A stretch of 64,000 bases of DNA from Bacillota bacterium (GTDB lineage: Bacteria > Bacillota > Dethiobacteria > Dethiobacterales > Dethiobacteraceae). Location of the stretch: assembly GCA_012521345.1 (NCBI GenBank), contig JAAYMN010000096.1, positions 1 to 64,000 on the forward strand. The letters are read 5' to 3'. Shown piece by piece: positions 15,831 to 24,215 of the stretch. The notes below the pieces were generated by a model. The model did not search any database. It saw nothing but the letters and a program-made list of their open reading frames with translations, and was not told where the DNA came from. The first letter of the stretch is position 1, and every line of letters begins with the position of its first letter. Both the position numbers and the translations under genes were made by a program.

Positions 15831-16232
15831 ATGATAAACGAGTATCTCCGCGTCTTCCGTGCCTTTACGGACGAAAACCGTGTCCGCATCCTCGAGCTGC
15901 TCAGCGGGGGAGAGCAATGCGCCTGCATTTTGCTTGAAGAGCTGAAAATCAGTCAGCCGACACTTTCCTATCATATGAAAATACTCTGTGATTCCGGCCT
16001 TGTTAAAAGCCGCCGGGCGGGCAAATGGAACTACTACTCTATTAATCAGGACGGCTGCGAGTACGCCGGCCGCTTGCTGCAGGCAATCGGCAAACGCAAG
16101 AGGGAAAGCATGCTCCGCATCATGGGGCATATGTACCGTTTCCTGCGGCGCATCGGGGCCCTGCTGGAGCAAAAGGCTGCGCTCGAAAAGAACAGCGCTT
16201 GTGCCTGCTGTTCTCTGCAAAACACTTGGTAA
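15831..16232 (+). CDS. ArsR/SmtB-family metal- or metalloid-sensing repressor
   Basis: DNA-binding repressor of 133 residues with a winged-helix core (MINEYLRVFRAFTDENRVRILELL, then SQPTLSYHMKILCDSGLVKSRRAGKWNYYSI). C30 and C32 (CAC) lie in the helix that carries the CxC sensor site of arsenic-responsive ArsR proteins. A second Cys group, CACC, closes the C-terminus. Both could bind a soft metal or metalloid. The ATG at 15831 follows AAGGGAGA closely; an upstream TTG overlaps that site. The promoter carries an inverted repeat, so autoregulation is likely. The operon continues with a G3E GTPase and a radical SAM enzyme; no arsenite pump or reductase is present. Confidence 0.88.
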   Translation: MINEYLRVFRAFTDENRVRILELLSGGEQCACILLEELKISQPTLSYHMKILCDSGLVKSRRAGKWNYYSINQDGCEYAGRLLQAIGKRKRESMLRIMGHMYRFLRRIGALLEQKAALEKNSACACCSLQNTW

Positions 16233-16248
16233 AAAGGAGTTGGGCGCT

Positions 16249-17340
16249 GTGAAAAAATTCATGGTTGTCAGCGGTTTTTTGGGGGCCGGCAAGACAACAT
16301 TTATGGCTGCGCTGGCGGACTATATCAATGCAAATTCCGGCAAGGCAAGTGTGATTGTCAACGACCTTGGCGCCAAAAACCTTGTGGATTTCAAATATTC
16401 TCAGGCCTGCGGCTGCAATGTTACGGAACTGGCCGGCCAGTGCATCTGCTATCAGATGGAAAATCTGGTAGACAGGCTCAGACGCCTCCTGAACTTTGAA
16501 CATAATGATCTTGTCATGTCGGATATCCCCGGCTGCGGCGTCGGCGCGCTCGAGCATGTCTACCATAAACTTGACAGGGAATACCACGGCGAGTTCAACT
16601 TAGCGCCTTTTACCGTGGTGGCCGACCCGGAACGGCTGCGTGCCATCATGCCGGATGAGGCCGATATCAACCTGCCGGAGGAAATGAAGTACTTGTTCAG
16701 AGCGCAGTTGCAGGAAGCGGATGTTGTACTGCTGAACAAAATTGATCTCCTAACCGGCGAAAAAATTGAGGCCTGCCTGAAATTCCTGAGAGATTTCTGT
16801 CCCGATGCGGCGGTCTTTGCCGTCTCCGCGAAAAACAAAACGAATATTGAGCAAGTGGCGGACTACATAATGACCCATGACGCACGGCTGAAAGAAGTTG
16901 ACATCGGCTACGGCGGGCCCGAGTTCGTGGCCGCAGAACAAAAGTTGAGCTGGTACAACCGCCAGTTCTATGTAAAAGTCTGCTGCGGTACTTTTGACGG
17001 GGATGCTTTTCTGGGCGACCTGGTGGAAGCAATTCGCCTGAAACTGCTGCGCAGCCGCCGCAACGTCCCTCACCTGAAGGTTTTTGCCGAAGGTGAAGAC
17101 GGGACTTTCTGCAAAATCTCGCTTTTGGGCGTTGATTATGAGCCTCAGTACGACAGCAGGCTCGGCCGGCCCTGCACTGACTTGCCCGTGATCATCAACG
17201 CCAGGGCCGCCTGCGAATCCCGGCTGCTTGCCGGGATCATGGATGAAGCTTTGGCTGAAACGACAAAAAAATATAACCTTGACACCGTTGTATTCTTTAC
17301 CGAGTGCTTCGGTATTATAGACGAGGGTCGTCTCAGTTAG
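16249..17340 (+). CDS. G3E-family (CobW-like) GTPase, putative metallochaperone
   Basis: P-loop GTPase of 363 residues in the HypB/UreG/CobW group, which inserts metals or cofactors into enzymes. GFLGAGKTT (9-17) is Walker A, VNDLG and DIPGCGVG stand in for the switch segments and LLNKID gives nucleotide specificity. The usual CxCC metal motif is replaced by CGC (54-56) and CIC (65-67). The C-terminal part differs from CobW_C. The GTG at 16249 has AAGGAG about 9 nt upstream. It starts 16 nt after the ArsR stop and is followed after 60 nt by a radical SAM gene. A role in maturing or metallating that enzyme is an inference from position. Confidence 0.85.
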   Translation: MKKFMVVSGFLGAGKTTFMAALADYINANSGKASVIVNDLGAKNLVDFKYSQACGCNVTELAGQCICYQMENLVDRLRRLLNFEHNDLVMSDIPGCGVGALEHVYHKLDREYHGEFNLAPFTVVADPERLRAIMPDEADINLPEEMKYLFRAQLQEADVVLLNKIDLLTGEKIEACLKFLRDFCPDAAVFAVSAKNKTNIEQVADYIMTHDARLKEVDIGYGGPEFVAAEQKLSWYNRQFYVKVCCGTFDGDAFLGDLVEAIRLKLLRSRRNVPHLKVFAEGEDGTFCKISLLGVDYEPQYDSRLGRPCTDLPVIINARAACESRLLAGIMDEALAETTKKYNLDTVVFFTECFGIIDEGRLS

Positions 17341-17400
17341 TTAACTATTACATTGCCGGCTGCCTTCCGGCTGCCCGGCTTTGGTTTACGGAGGATAAGC

Positions 17401-18720
17401 ATGGGCAAAATTTTACGACACACTTACAGCGTATGCCCCGCCTGCTTAAAAAGAATCCCGGCGGTCCATGTAACCTACGGCCAAGAGATCTACCTGGAAA
17501 AAAAATGCCCGGAGCACGGTGCTTTTTCCGCAGTCGTCTGGCGCGGGCTGCTTGACAGGGAGGAATGGACGGGAGACTTGCCACCCATTGCGGAAGGTGA
17601 AAATGCAAACTGCCCGCAGGCATGCGGCTTGTGCCCTGAACATAGGCAGGATACCTGCTGTGTTTTACTGGAAGTTACAAAACGCTGCAACCTGCATTGC
17701 CCCTTTTGTTTTGCCGCAGGCGGGGCAGGCGAAGATATTCCCCTGGCAATAGTAAAAGAGCGTCTGCAGGCACTTGCCGTGCCGAACCAAACGCTTGTCC
17801 AGCTGAGCGGCGGGGAGCCCACTGTCCGTGACGACCTGCCGGAAATTGTTGCCGCCGCCAGGGAAGCGGGCTGCCGATACGTGCAGTTGAACACAAACGG
17901 CCTCAGGCTTGCAGAAGATGAAAGTTATGTCCGCAGCCTGGCGGAAGCCGGCCTGTCTTTTGTCTTCATGCAGTTTGACGGTATGGACGACAAGATCTAC
18001 CGCACCCTGCGCGGCAGAGACCTGCTTGACATAAAAAGGAGGGCCATTGACAACTGTGCCCGCCACAACCTTGGCGTTACACTTGTGCCCACCCTTGTGC
18101 CGCAGGTCAATACGCAGGATATCGGCAAGATCATCCGCTTTGCCGTTTCTCAGTCGCCGGCGGTGCGCGGCGTGCATTTTCAGCCTGTCAGTTATTTCGG
18201 GCGTTTCCCGGTGCTACCGACGGATGACAAGCGCTTTACCCTTGATGAATTGCTGACAGCCATTGCAGAACAGGCCGGTTCGCTTGTTCCGCAGGATTCG
18301 CTTTTGCCGTCGCGCTGCGACCACCCGCTGTGCGGCTTCCATGGCGACTATATTGTCATGCCCGATCAATCCTTATACCCGCTGCACAGAAGACAGATCA
18401 ACTGCTGCGGGACGACAACGGCGGACCAGAACCGCTCCTTTATCGCGCGCAGGTGGCAGCGGCAAAAAACCGGGGCTGCTGCCGAGCCGGAAGCAAGCTC
18501 CGATTTTGCTTCCTTTGACGGTTTTCTCCGCCGCCTCCGCACACACAGCTTTACCTTGACAGCCATGCTGTTCCAGGATGCCGGCAATCTTGATTTGGAA
18601 CGCCTCAGGAGGTGCAGCCTGCATGTCTTTGACGACGGGCGGTTTGTGCCGTTTTGCGCCTATTATCTGACAAGCCATAAAGCAGCACCGGCCTGGGCGA
18701 ACATGGTTCATAACGGTTAA
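17401..18720 (+). CDS. Radical SAM enzyme of the Tes/MJ0619-like group
   Basis: Radical SAM protein of 439 residues. C96, C100 and C103 (CNLHCPFC) bind the catalytic 4Fe-4S cluster. LSGGEPTVRDDLPEIV, VQLNTNGLRL, FMQFDGMDDKIYRTLRG and FQPVSYFGR follow in order. The N-terminus has CPAC (12-15), CPEHG (36-40) and CPQACGLCPEH (71-81), which with the later motifs is the layout of archaeal tetraether lipid synthase (MJ0619) and related bacterial proteins of the TrsS type. Such enzymes couple or modify unactivated carbons. The substrate here is unknown; a membrane lipid or a cofactor are options. The start follows ACGGAGG by 5 nt. It is the last gene of the ArsR operon and is closed by a nested terminator. 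Confidence 0.82.
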   Translation: MGKILRHTYSVCPACLKRIPAVHVTYGQEIYLEKKCPEHGAFSAVVWRGLLDREEWTGDLPPIAEGENANCPQACGLCPEHRQDTCCVLLEVTKRCNLHCPFCFAAGGAGEDIPLAIVKERLQALAVPNQTLVQLSGGEPTVRDDLPEIVAAAREAGCRYVQLNTNGLRLAEDESYVRSLAEAGLSFVFMQFDGMDDKIYRTLRGRDLLDIKRRAIDNCARHNLGVTLVPTLVPQVNTQDIGKIIRFAVSQSPAVRGVHFQPVSYFGRFPVLPTDDKRFTLDELLTAIAEQAGSLVPQDSLLPSRCDHPLCGFHGDYIVMPDQSLYPLHRRQINCCGTTTADQNRSFIARRWQRQKTGAAAEPEASSDFASFDGFLRRLRTHSFTLTAMLFQDAGNLDLERLRRCSLHVFDDGRFVPFCAYYLTSHKAAPAWANMVHNG

Positions 18721-18825
18721 AAACCGGCTGAATGTCGCACAGGCAGCCTGTTTGCCTCCAGGGTATGCATTTTATGGGAAAATATTGGCGCAATTTGTCG
18801 TATATTGTCAAAAAGTGGCAGAAAT

Positions 18826-18888
18826 ACGGGCGGCAACAGAGAATTTATCTCTGTCTTATTTGCCGCTTTTTATTTTTTACCGCCCGTC
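18826..18888. terminator. Nested terminator with alternative pairings
   Basis: GCGGCAA (18830-18836) pairs with TTGCCGC (18860-18866) around an inner CAGAGA/TCTCTG stem and runs into TTTTTATTTTTT. A wider ACGGGCGG can instead pair with CCGCCCGT just downstream of the T-tract. The convergent exporter operon ends at 18960, so both strands may use it. Confidence 0.75.
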
Positions 18889-18959
18889 TTGTTGCCGGCC
18901 GGTGCTCCACTTTGGGCAGCCTTTGTGTGTACCCGGCAGGGGTGAGGTCCAGCGCAGCT

Positions 18960-20126
18960 TTATTCCAGCCGGCGTTTTTTTGCAGCCACCAGGGCGAGGG
19001 CAAAGAAGGCCAGGGCAAAGCCGATTTGCATCAGCATTCCGTTAAAAACAGGCTGCAGGGTAGCGCGGGTAAACTGTTGCAGACCGGCAAGATGGTTGTT
19101 GGCGGCGACAAACCAGTAGGCGGGGGTAAAGCCGGCTATTTTCAGGACGGTGTCGCCCAGCAGTTCGGCAGGGACGAAAACACCGCTGATAAAGGACTGC
19201 CCCAAAGTAACCACATTGCAGATGGCCGGAATTGCTTTGGCGTTGGTAACCAAATTGCCGATAAGAAAGCTGAGGCCGGCGCTGCAGACGGCAAAGGCCA
19301 AGGAGTTAAGGATGAAAAAGACAGTACTTGGGCTCTGGATGTTTTTGCTGTTGAAGAGGAGGCAGAGGATGATAAAAAGCAGCCAGACAAGACCAGTGAA
19401 GGTTAAAATGGCCAGGCCGAACTGACGGTTGAAACTGGCTGCACTGAGCGGTGAACAGGCATTTCTGCGCTGCAGGTCCTTGTTGTGATAGCTTAGCATT
19501 AAGACTGACATGCCCAGAATGATGACAGACAGAAGGGAATAAGCAAGATAATTAAAGTAGAGGTTGGCGGACAACTGCATGTCCGGAGCGGCGCCGCCTG
19601 GCAGAAGCTTGACTTCCGCCTCGGCGGCCAAAGCGTCGGCGACATGCTTTGCCAGGGCTTCCTGGGTCGGGTTTTCCAGGTGCAAAAGATACAGCCTGGC
19701 AAGATTAAGATACTGGTCAATGCTTAAGTCCAGGTAAGCGCTGCTGTAGGAATCCGGCACGGTTGTCTTTTCCAGGCGCACCTGCTCGCCCTGCATAAAC
19801 TTTTCCGTAAAACCTTTGGGCACACGCAGGATATAGGATACATTGCGGAAATAAAGGGCATCCTGCAATGCTTCCTTTTCATCCGGAAGCTCAACGAAGT
19901 TGGCAACCTTGGCAAGTTCCGCCTTTAAGCCTGCAACCAGCGGGGTGTTTTCTTCCGTAAGAAAAGCGATGTTGGTTTTGCTGCGGGTAAAGGCGAGAGT
20001 GCCTGCCTGCTCGTTGACGGAAGAAAAAGTCATGATGACGGCCACACCGATAAAGACAAAGATATAAATGGCAAGGGAAGGGACATTCTTCCTGAGGATT
20101 TTGAGGCATAGCTTAAAGACTGGCAT
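18960..20126 (-). CDS. ABC-2 type exporter permease (LnrN-like)
   Basis: Membrane subunit of 388 residues. One N-terminal helix (about 18-37) is followed by a large extracytoplasmic domain (40-200) and a block of five or six helices in the C-terminal half, which is the ABC-2_3 layout. It overlaps the preceding permease gene by 14 nt, so the two are coupled. With the ATPase and the divergent NarL-type two-component system the set matches the LnrLMN/LnrJK arrangement of Bacillus, which exports membrane-active antibiotics. The exported compound is unknown. Confidence 0.85.
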   Translation of the reverse strand: MPVFKLCLKILRKNVPSLAIYIFVFIGVAVIMTFSSVNEQAGTLAFTRSKTNIAFLTEENTPLVAGLKAELAKVANFVELPDEKEALQDALYFRNVSYILRVPKGFTEKFMQGEQVRLEKTTVPDSYSSAYLDLSIDQYLNLARLYLLHLENPTQEALAKHVADALAAEAEVKLLPGGAAPDMQLSANLYFNYLAYSLLSVIILGMSVLMLSYHNKDLQRRNACSPLSAASFNRQFGLAILTFTGLVWLLFIILCLLFNSKNIQSPSTVFFILNSLAFAVCSAGLSFLIGNLVTNAKAIPAICNVVTLGQSFISGVFVPAELLGDTVLKIAGFTPAYWFVAANNHLAGLQQFTRATLQPVFNGMLMQIGFALAFFALALVAAKKRRLE

Positions 20127-21249
20127 ATTTTCGCCTCCTGATGATGAGGTACGTGCCTGTGCAGAAGATAATAATGAAAATGCACAGCATGCCCATATTC
20201 AGCGCATACCTGGTGAAGGTGTCATAGTAGTACAGGCTGTAGAAAGCATCTGTCAGGAGATTTACCGGGTTCAGGCAGGAAAGCAGGGGAAAATGCCGGC
20301 TTACTATATATTTCATGTTATGATACATCATGCCGGCCAGGAAGGAGCCGGTCATGGTTACGCCGAGTAAGATGGCGATTTTGATATTCTCCGCTTTTTT
20401 TGCCAGGGCGCTGACAAAGGCGCCGAAGGAGACGCCGGCCACGGAGCCCAGGATTGTCGTAAGCACGACGTAAAAGCTTTTGTCCCCGAAGGCAACCTGC
20501 AGGACAAAGCGCAGGAAAAGAAGCAGGATGAAGATTTCCGCCAGGTGGATCAGGAGGGCGGCGCAAAGACTTGCGAGAAAGGCTTTCAGCTTGTGCACGG
20601 GTGAAACGTTAATGCGGGCGGCAAGCGGCGAAATGTTCGCTTCAATGTCGGTGATTTCGCGCATGCCCAGAAATCCGCCGTAAAGGCAGGCCATGGCAAT
20701 GAGAGTGTAAAAGTAATTCAGGACAGTGTCGGGTTCTGCCGCCGTCCCTGAAACTTCCGCGAGGTAATGCCGCCGGCCGGCAAGGTCCCGGAACAGTTCT
20801 GCCACGCGGGCAGGATTCTGCTGCAGGATGTCACCCGCTGCAGCGGCTGTCTGCAGGTAAATGTCCAAAAAGCTTTTGCTGATATTCTGGGCGATGCCGG
20901 AGCGGCTGACAAAAAGCGTGGGCTCTTCAGCCACGACAATGTAACCGTCCACTGCATTTGTCTGCAGCAGCTGCTCCGCCTGCTCCGCCGTGGTCAGGGT
21001 GACGTTGAACAGCCTGTCATCGCCTGTGGATGCTTCTGCCAGTGCCTGCCGGAGAAACTGATCATTCCGGTATGCGGCATTGTCAACCACGGCCAGGTCT
21101 ATAACCTGAAAAATTTCGTTTTTGTCAATATTCCTGAGGGCAAGCTGAAAGAATACTGCCAGAAGCAGGGGAAAAAGCAGCGTCCAGAAAATTGTTTCCC
21201 TGTCGTGTAGCAGGCATTTCAACCGGTAAGAAAAAATATGGGCAAACAT
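20113..21249 (-). CDS. ABC-2 type exporter permease (LnrM-like)
   Basis: Membrane subunit of 378 residues with the same plan as its neighbour: an N-terminal helix (about 20-38, FPLLLAVFFQLAL), an extracytoplasmic domain (45-175) and a C-terminal membrane block with GGFLGMREITDIEANISPLAARINVSP as the coupling segment. It lies 14 nt after the ATPase gene and overlaps the second permease. The pair would form a heterodimeric channel. Its start is preceded by GGAG in the gap. Confidence 0.86.
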   Translation of the reverse strand: MFAHIFSYRLKCLLHDRETIFWTLLFPLLLAVFFQLALRNIDKNEIFQVIDLAVVDNAAYRNDQFLRQALAEASTGDDRLFNVTLTTAEQAEQLLQTNAVDGYIVVAEEPTLFVSRSGIAQNISKSFLDIYLQTAAAAGDILQQNPARVAELFRDLAGRRHYLAEVSGTAAEPDTVLNYFYTLIAMACLYGGFLGMREITDIEANISPLAARINVSPVHKLKAFLASLCAALLIHLAEIFILLLFLRFVLQVAFGDKSFYVVLTTILGSVAGVSFGAFVSALAKKAENIKIAILLGVTMTGSFLAGMMYHNMKYIVSRHFPLLSCLNPVNLLTDAFYSLYYYDTFTRYALNMGMLCIFIIIFCTGTYLIIRRRKYASL

Positions 21250-21263
21250 GAAAGTTTCTCCTT

Positions 21264-22196
21264 TCAGTCTCTTAAGTGTTTGCCTGTGATTTCCAAAAAG
21301 ACGTCATTTAATGTGGGCAGCTCCGAATAGATTTTGCCGCATTGAATTTTTTCTTTCCTAATAAAGCTGAGCACTGTTTCTAGATTATGGCCGCCCCTGC
21401 CTGATTTCACAACAAGCAGGCCATTTTGGTATTCAGCGGAAAGGATGTGGGGCAGGGCACGCAGCCTGGCCAGCTGCTCCGGGGTGAGCTGTTGTGTTTC
21501 CACAGTGATTTTTTCTTCCATGGTGATCATGGCCTTCAGTTCCTCTTTTGTGCCTGTGGCTATGGGTTTCCCCTTGTCAATAATCAGAATGCGGGTGCAG
21601 ATCCGCTCCACTTCCTCCATATAGTGGGAGGTGTAAATGACGGTTGCCCCCTGCCTGTTCAGCGCCAGAATTCCTTCCAAAATCTTGTTGCGGCTCTGCG
21701 GGTCCACGGCCACCGTCGGTTCATCCATAATAATGAGTTTGGGCTTATGGGCAATGCCGCAGGCAATATTCAGCCTGCGCAACAGCCCGCCGCTTAGTTT
21801 CTGCGGGTAGAAGTCCGCAAAATCAGCGAGGCCGACGAAGTCAATCGCTTCGTCCACCAGTTCTTTTCTGCTTTTTTTGTCCGGGACATACAGCCCGCAG
21901 AAGTAGTCAATATTCTCGCGCACGGTAAGTTCGTTGTAGACGGCGACATTTTGCATGACAATGCCGATCTCGCGCTTGATGTGGTAGGCATCGGGCGCCA
22001 TGGGCTGCCCGAAAATTTCAATTTCGCCCTTGTCATACTCCAGCAGGGAAAGCAGGCAGTTGATGGCGGTCGTTTTGCCGGAGCCGTTTGGTCCGAGCAG
22101 GCCGAAAATTTCCCCGTCGTTGACGGAAAATGACAGGTGATCCAGGGCCAGCAGGTCACCGTAGCGTTTAACCAGGTTTTTTATCCGGACGACCAT
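21264..22196 (-). CDS. ABC exporter ATPase (LnrL-like)
   Basis: Nucleotide-binding subunit of 310 residues. Walker A GPNGSGKTT (about 35-43), the Q-loop in IGIVMQN, the signature LSGGLLRRLNIA and Walker B LIIMDEPTVAVDP with the switch His in TSHYMEE are all intact. A C-terminal extension of about 90 residues is typical of drug-export ATPases. GAAGGAGG lies 7 nt before the ATG. It is the first gene of the three-gene export operon and is divergent from the kinase gene, sharing a 161-nt control region. Confidence 0.9.
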   Translation of the reverse strand: MVVRIKNLVKRYGDLLALDHLSFSVNDGEIFGLLGPNGSGKTTAINCLLSLLEYDKGEIEIFGQPMAPDAYHIKREIGIVMQNVAVYNELTVRENIDYFCGLYVPDKKSRKELVDEAIDFVGLADFADFYPQKLSGGLLRRLNIACGIAHKPKLIIMDEPTVAVDPQSRNKILEGILALNRQGATVIYTSHYMEEVERICTRILIIDKGKPIATGTKEELKAMITMEEKITVETQQLTPEQLARLRALPHILSAEYQNGLLVVKSGRGGHNLETVLSFIRKEKIQCGKIYSELPTLNDVFLEITGKHLRD

Positions 22197-22273
22197 TTGT
22201 TGAAACCTCCTTCCACCTACAGCTTACACTGACCGGAGCATGCGTATAAGTGCCGGTTTTCACTTTTTTCCCG

Positions 22274-22285
22274 TGACATTTGTCA
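22274..22285. promoter_or_regulatory. Inverted repeat in the divergent control region, possible response-regulator site
   Basis: TGACA-TT-TGTCA is a perfect 12-bp palindrome, 12 bp upstream of the kinase promoter -35 element and about 80 bp from the exporter start. The location fits a LuxR/NarL-type regulator serving both directions. Confidence 0.4.
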
Positions 22286-22297
22286 TGAAAAAAGCAA

Positions 22298-22326
22298 TTG
22301 TCGTTTGGGATAGGAAATGATAAGAT
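22298..22326 (+). promoter_or_regulatory. Promoter of the two-component genes
   Basis: TTGTCG (22298-22303) is followed after 17 nt by TAAGAT (22321-22326). Transcription would start near 22333, about 25 nt before the chosen kinase start at 22358. Confidence 0.6.
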
Positions 22327-22357
22327 GCGTTTAAGCAGGGCAGCAAGGGGAGGTATT

Positions 22358-23455
22358 ATGAGCGATTTTGCCGATGTAACCGACAGGGCGGTTATTTTTC
22401 TTGCCTGTGTGCTGTTCTTTTTTACCCAGGAGAACTATCCTGCCGGCGTTGCCTCTGTACTTGTGACCGTCATCTTTGGTGGGTTTTTATGCTACTTTGC
22501 CGCTGAGCGGCTAAAAGTACTGCTTGTTGCAGGTTTTGTGCTGCTTGCTTTTTTCTCCCCCGGACTCGTTGTTTTCCTGCCTGTTATTGCCTGTGACATG
22601 CTTTTCTTCAGCCGTCCGTATCTGTATATTTTACTGCTTGTCCCATATATCCATCACCTGCAATCCGGTTTCAGCCAGGGCATGCTTTTAAGCCTGGCAC
22701 TGCTTGTAATCTCGGTTTATCTCACCTGCCGCGGCGGGTTGTATGCAGCTTTGCGGGAGAAACATTACAAGCTGCTTGATGAGGCCAGGGAAATGTCGCT
22801 GCGGCTGGAAAAGCAGAACAGGGAGCTGATGGAAAAACAGGATAACGAGCTGACCATGGCCAAGCTGCAGGAACGCAACCGCATTGCCCGTGAGATTCAT
22901 GACAATGTGGGGCACCTGTTGTCCAGCGCCATCCTGCAAACAGGGGCGTTGCGCACCGTCGCCCGGGACGGGGACATCAAAGCGCGCCTGAACGCTCTCC
23001 ACGATACCTTGGCCCAGGCCATGGACAGCACAAGAAAGAGCGTGCATGCCCTGTATGACGAGGCGATTGATCTCAGGGCGCAGCTGGAAGAATTAATTGC
23101 GCAGTTTGCCTTTTGTGAAATCCGCTTTGAATACGGTTTGGCCGGCAACCCGCCGCTGAAGGTGAAGACTGCTTTCCTTGCCATAATTAAAGAAGCTTTG
23201 GCCAACATGATCAAGCATTCCGACGCTACAAGCGCCTCCGTTGTCTTGCGCGAACATCCCGCGCTTTACCAGTTAATTATCAAAGACAACGGCAGGGTGA
23301 AAAATTATGACCCGGACAGTGGTATGGGGCTGAAAAACATGGTCGACCGCGTCCATTCCCTGCAGGGAATAATCAATATCACGACGGAAGACGGTTTTGC
23401 CATTTTTGTTTCCGTACCGAAGGAGGGAATACAGCTTGAGGGTGCTTATCATTGA
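22358..23455 (+). CDS. NarL-family sensor histidine kinase (LnrJ-like)
   Basis: Membrane sensor kinase of 365 residues. Residues 10-125 contain about five or six short helices with almost no extracytoplasmic loop, as in intramembrane-sensing kinases. A coiled coil (135-170) leads to the HisKA_3 motif RNRIAREIHDNVGHLLSSA with H181. The ATP-binding domain shows KEALANMIKHSDA (N-box), IKDNGRVKN and GMGLKNMVDRV. The start is fixed by GGGGAGG and by the promoter at 22298-22326. The response regulator starts within its last codons. Its divergent partner is an ABC-2 exporter that it probably induces. Confidence 0.87.
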   Translation: MSDFADVTDRAVIFLACVLFFFTQENYPAGVASVLVTVIFGGFLCYFAAERLKVLLVAGFVLLAFFSPGLVVFLPVIACDMLFFSRPYLYILLLVPYIHHLQSGFSQGMLLSLALLVISVYLTCRGGLYAALREKHYKLLDEAREMSLRLEKQNRELMEKQDNELTMAKLQERNRIAREIHDNVGHLLSSAILQTGALRTVARDGDIKARLNALHDTLAQAMDSTRKSVHALYDEAIDLRAQLEELIAQFAFCEIRFEYGLAGNPPLKVKTAFLAIIKEALANMIKHSDATSASVVLREHPALYQLIIKDNGRVKNYDPDSGMGLKNMVDRVHSLQGIINITTEDGFAIFVSVPKEGIQLEGAYH

Positions 23456-24059
23456 CGACGACCGGCTGGTTGTGGCGGCTTTGCAAACAATCCTGGAAGC
23501 GGATGAGGAAATTGAAGTGGCGGGCGCCGGTTACAGCGGCCGAGAGGCGGTGGAGCTTTACCGGGAAATCAAGCCGGATATCCTGCTTTTGGATATCAGG
23601 ATGGAAGGCATGACGGGGCTTGAGGCGGCGGAAAGCATCCTCAGGGAGGACCCGGAGGCCAAAATTCTTTTTCTGACCACCTTTTCCGATGACGAGTATA
23701 TTGTCCGGGCTTTGCAGATAGGCGCCAAGGGATATCTTTTGAAACAAAACTACGAAAGCATCATCCCGTCGCTGAAAGCAGTCCACCTGGGGCAGCGCGT
23801 TTTCGGCGAGGAGATAATTGCCAAGATCCCGTTTTCCCTGACTGCAGGCCGCCAGCATGCAGGTCTTGGAAGTTTCGGCCTGACCGAGCGGGAAATTGAA
23901 ATTGTGACAGAGGTGGCAAACGGCTTGTCCAACAAGGAAATTGCGGAAAAACTGTATTTAAGCGAGGGGACAGTCCGCAATTATTTGAGTGTTATTTTGG
24001 AGAAACTGTCTCTGAGGGACAGGACCCAGCTGGCAATCTTCTATTATAAACATCGCTGA
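23436..24059 (+). CDS. LuxR-type response regulator (LnrK-like)
   Basis: Transcription factor of 207 residues. The receiver domain (1-120) has the acidic pair in IIDDD, the phosphorylated D53 in LLLDIRMEG and K103 in KGYLLK. The HTH domain reads LTEREIEIVTEVANGLSNKEIAEKLYLSEGTVRNYLS. The start is a TTG at 23436 with AAGGAGGG 8 nt upstream, overlapping the kinase gene by 20 nt, so the two are translationally coupled. It likely controls the divergent exporter operon, possibly through the palindrome at 22274-22285. Confidence 0.9.
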   Translation: MRVLIIDDDRLVVAALQTILEADEEIEVAGAGYSGREAVELYREIKPDILLLDIRMEGMTGLEAAESILREDPEAKILFLTTFSDDEYIVRALQIGAKGYLLKQNYESIIPSLKAVHLGQRVFGEEIIAKIPFSLTAGRQHAGLGSFGLTEREIEIVTEVANGLSNKEIAEKLYLSEGTVRNYLSVILEKLSLRDRTQLAIFYYKHR

Positions 24060-24121
24060 TTTAGCACTTGCGGCAAAGGCTTTTGGGGCAGACTGCGCTC
24101 ATGCCTGAAATAACTTTTTTT

Positions 24122-24154
24122 AACCGGAAAACCGGGGCAGGTTTTACGGTTTTT
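24122..24154 (+). terminator. Probable terminator after the response regulator gene
   Basis: AACCG and AAAACC (24122-24133) pair with GGTTTT and CGGTT (24140-24151) with one internal mismatch, followed by TTT. A weak promoter-like pair (TTTACG 24143-24148, TATAAG 24166-24171, 17 nt apart) overlaps it and could serve the rubrerythrin gene. Confidence 0.5.
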
Positions 24155-24215
24155 AGGCAGAAAAATATAAGAGCAGGCAGCTCAAGCCTGGAAAAAACAA
24201 GGAAAGGAGATTGCT

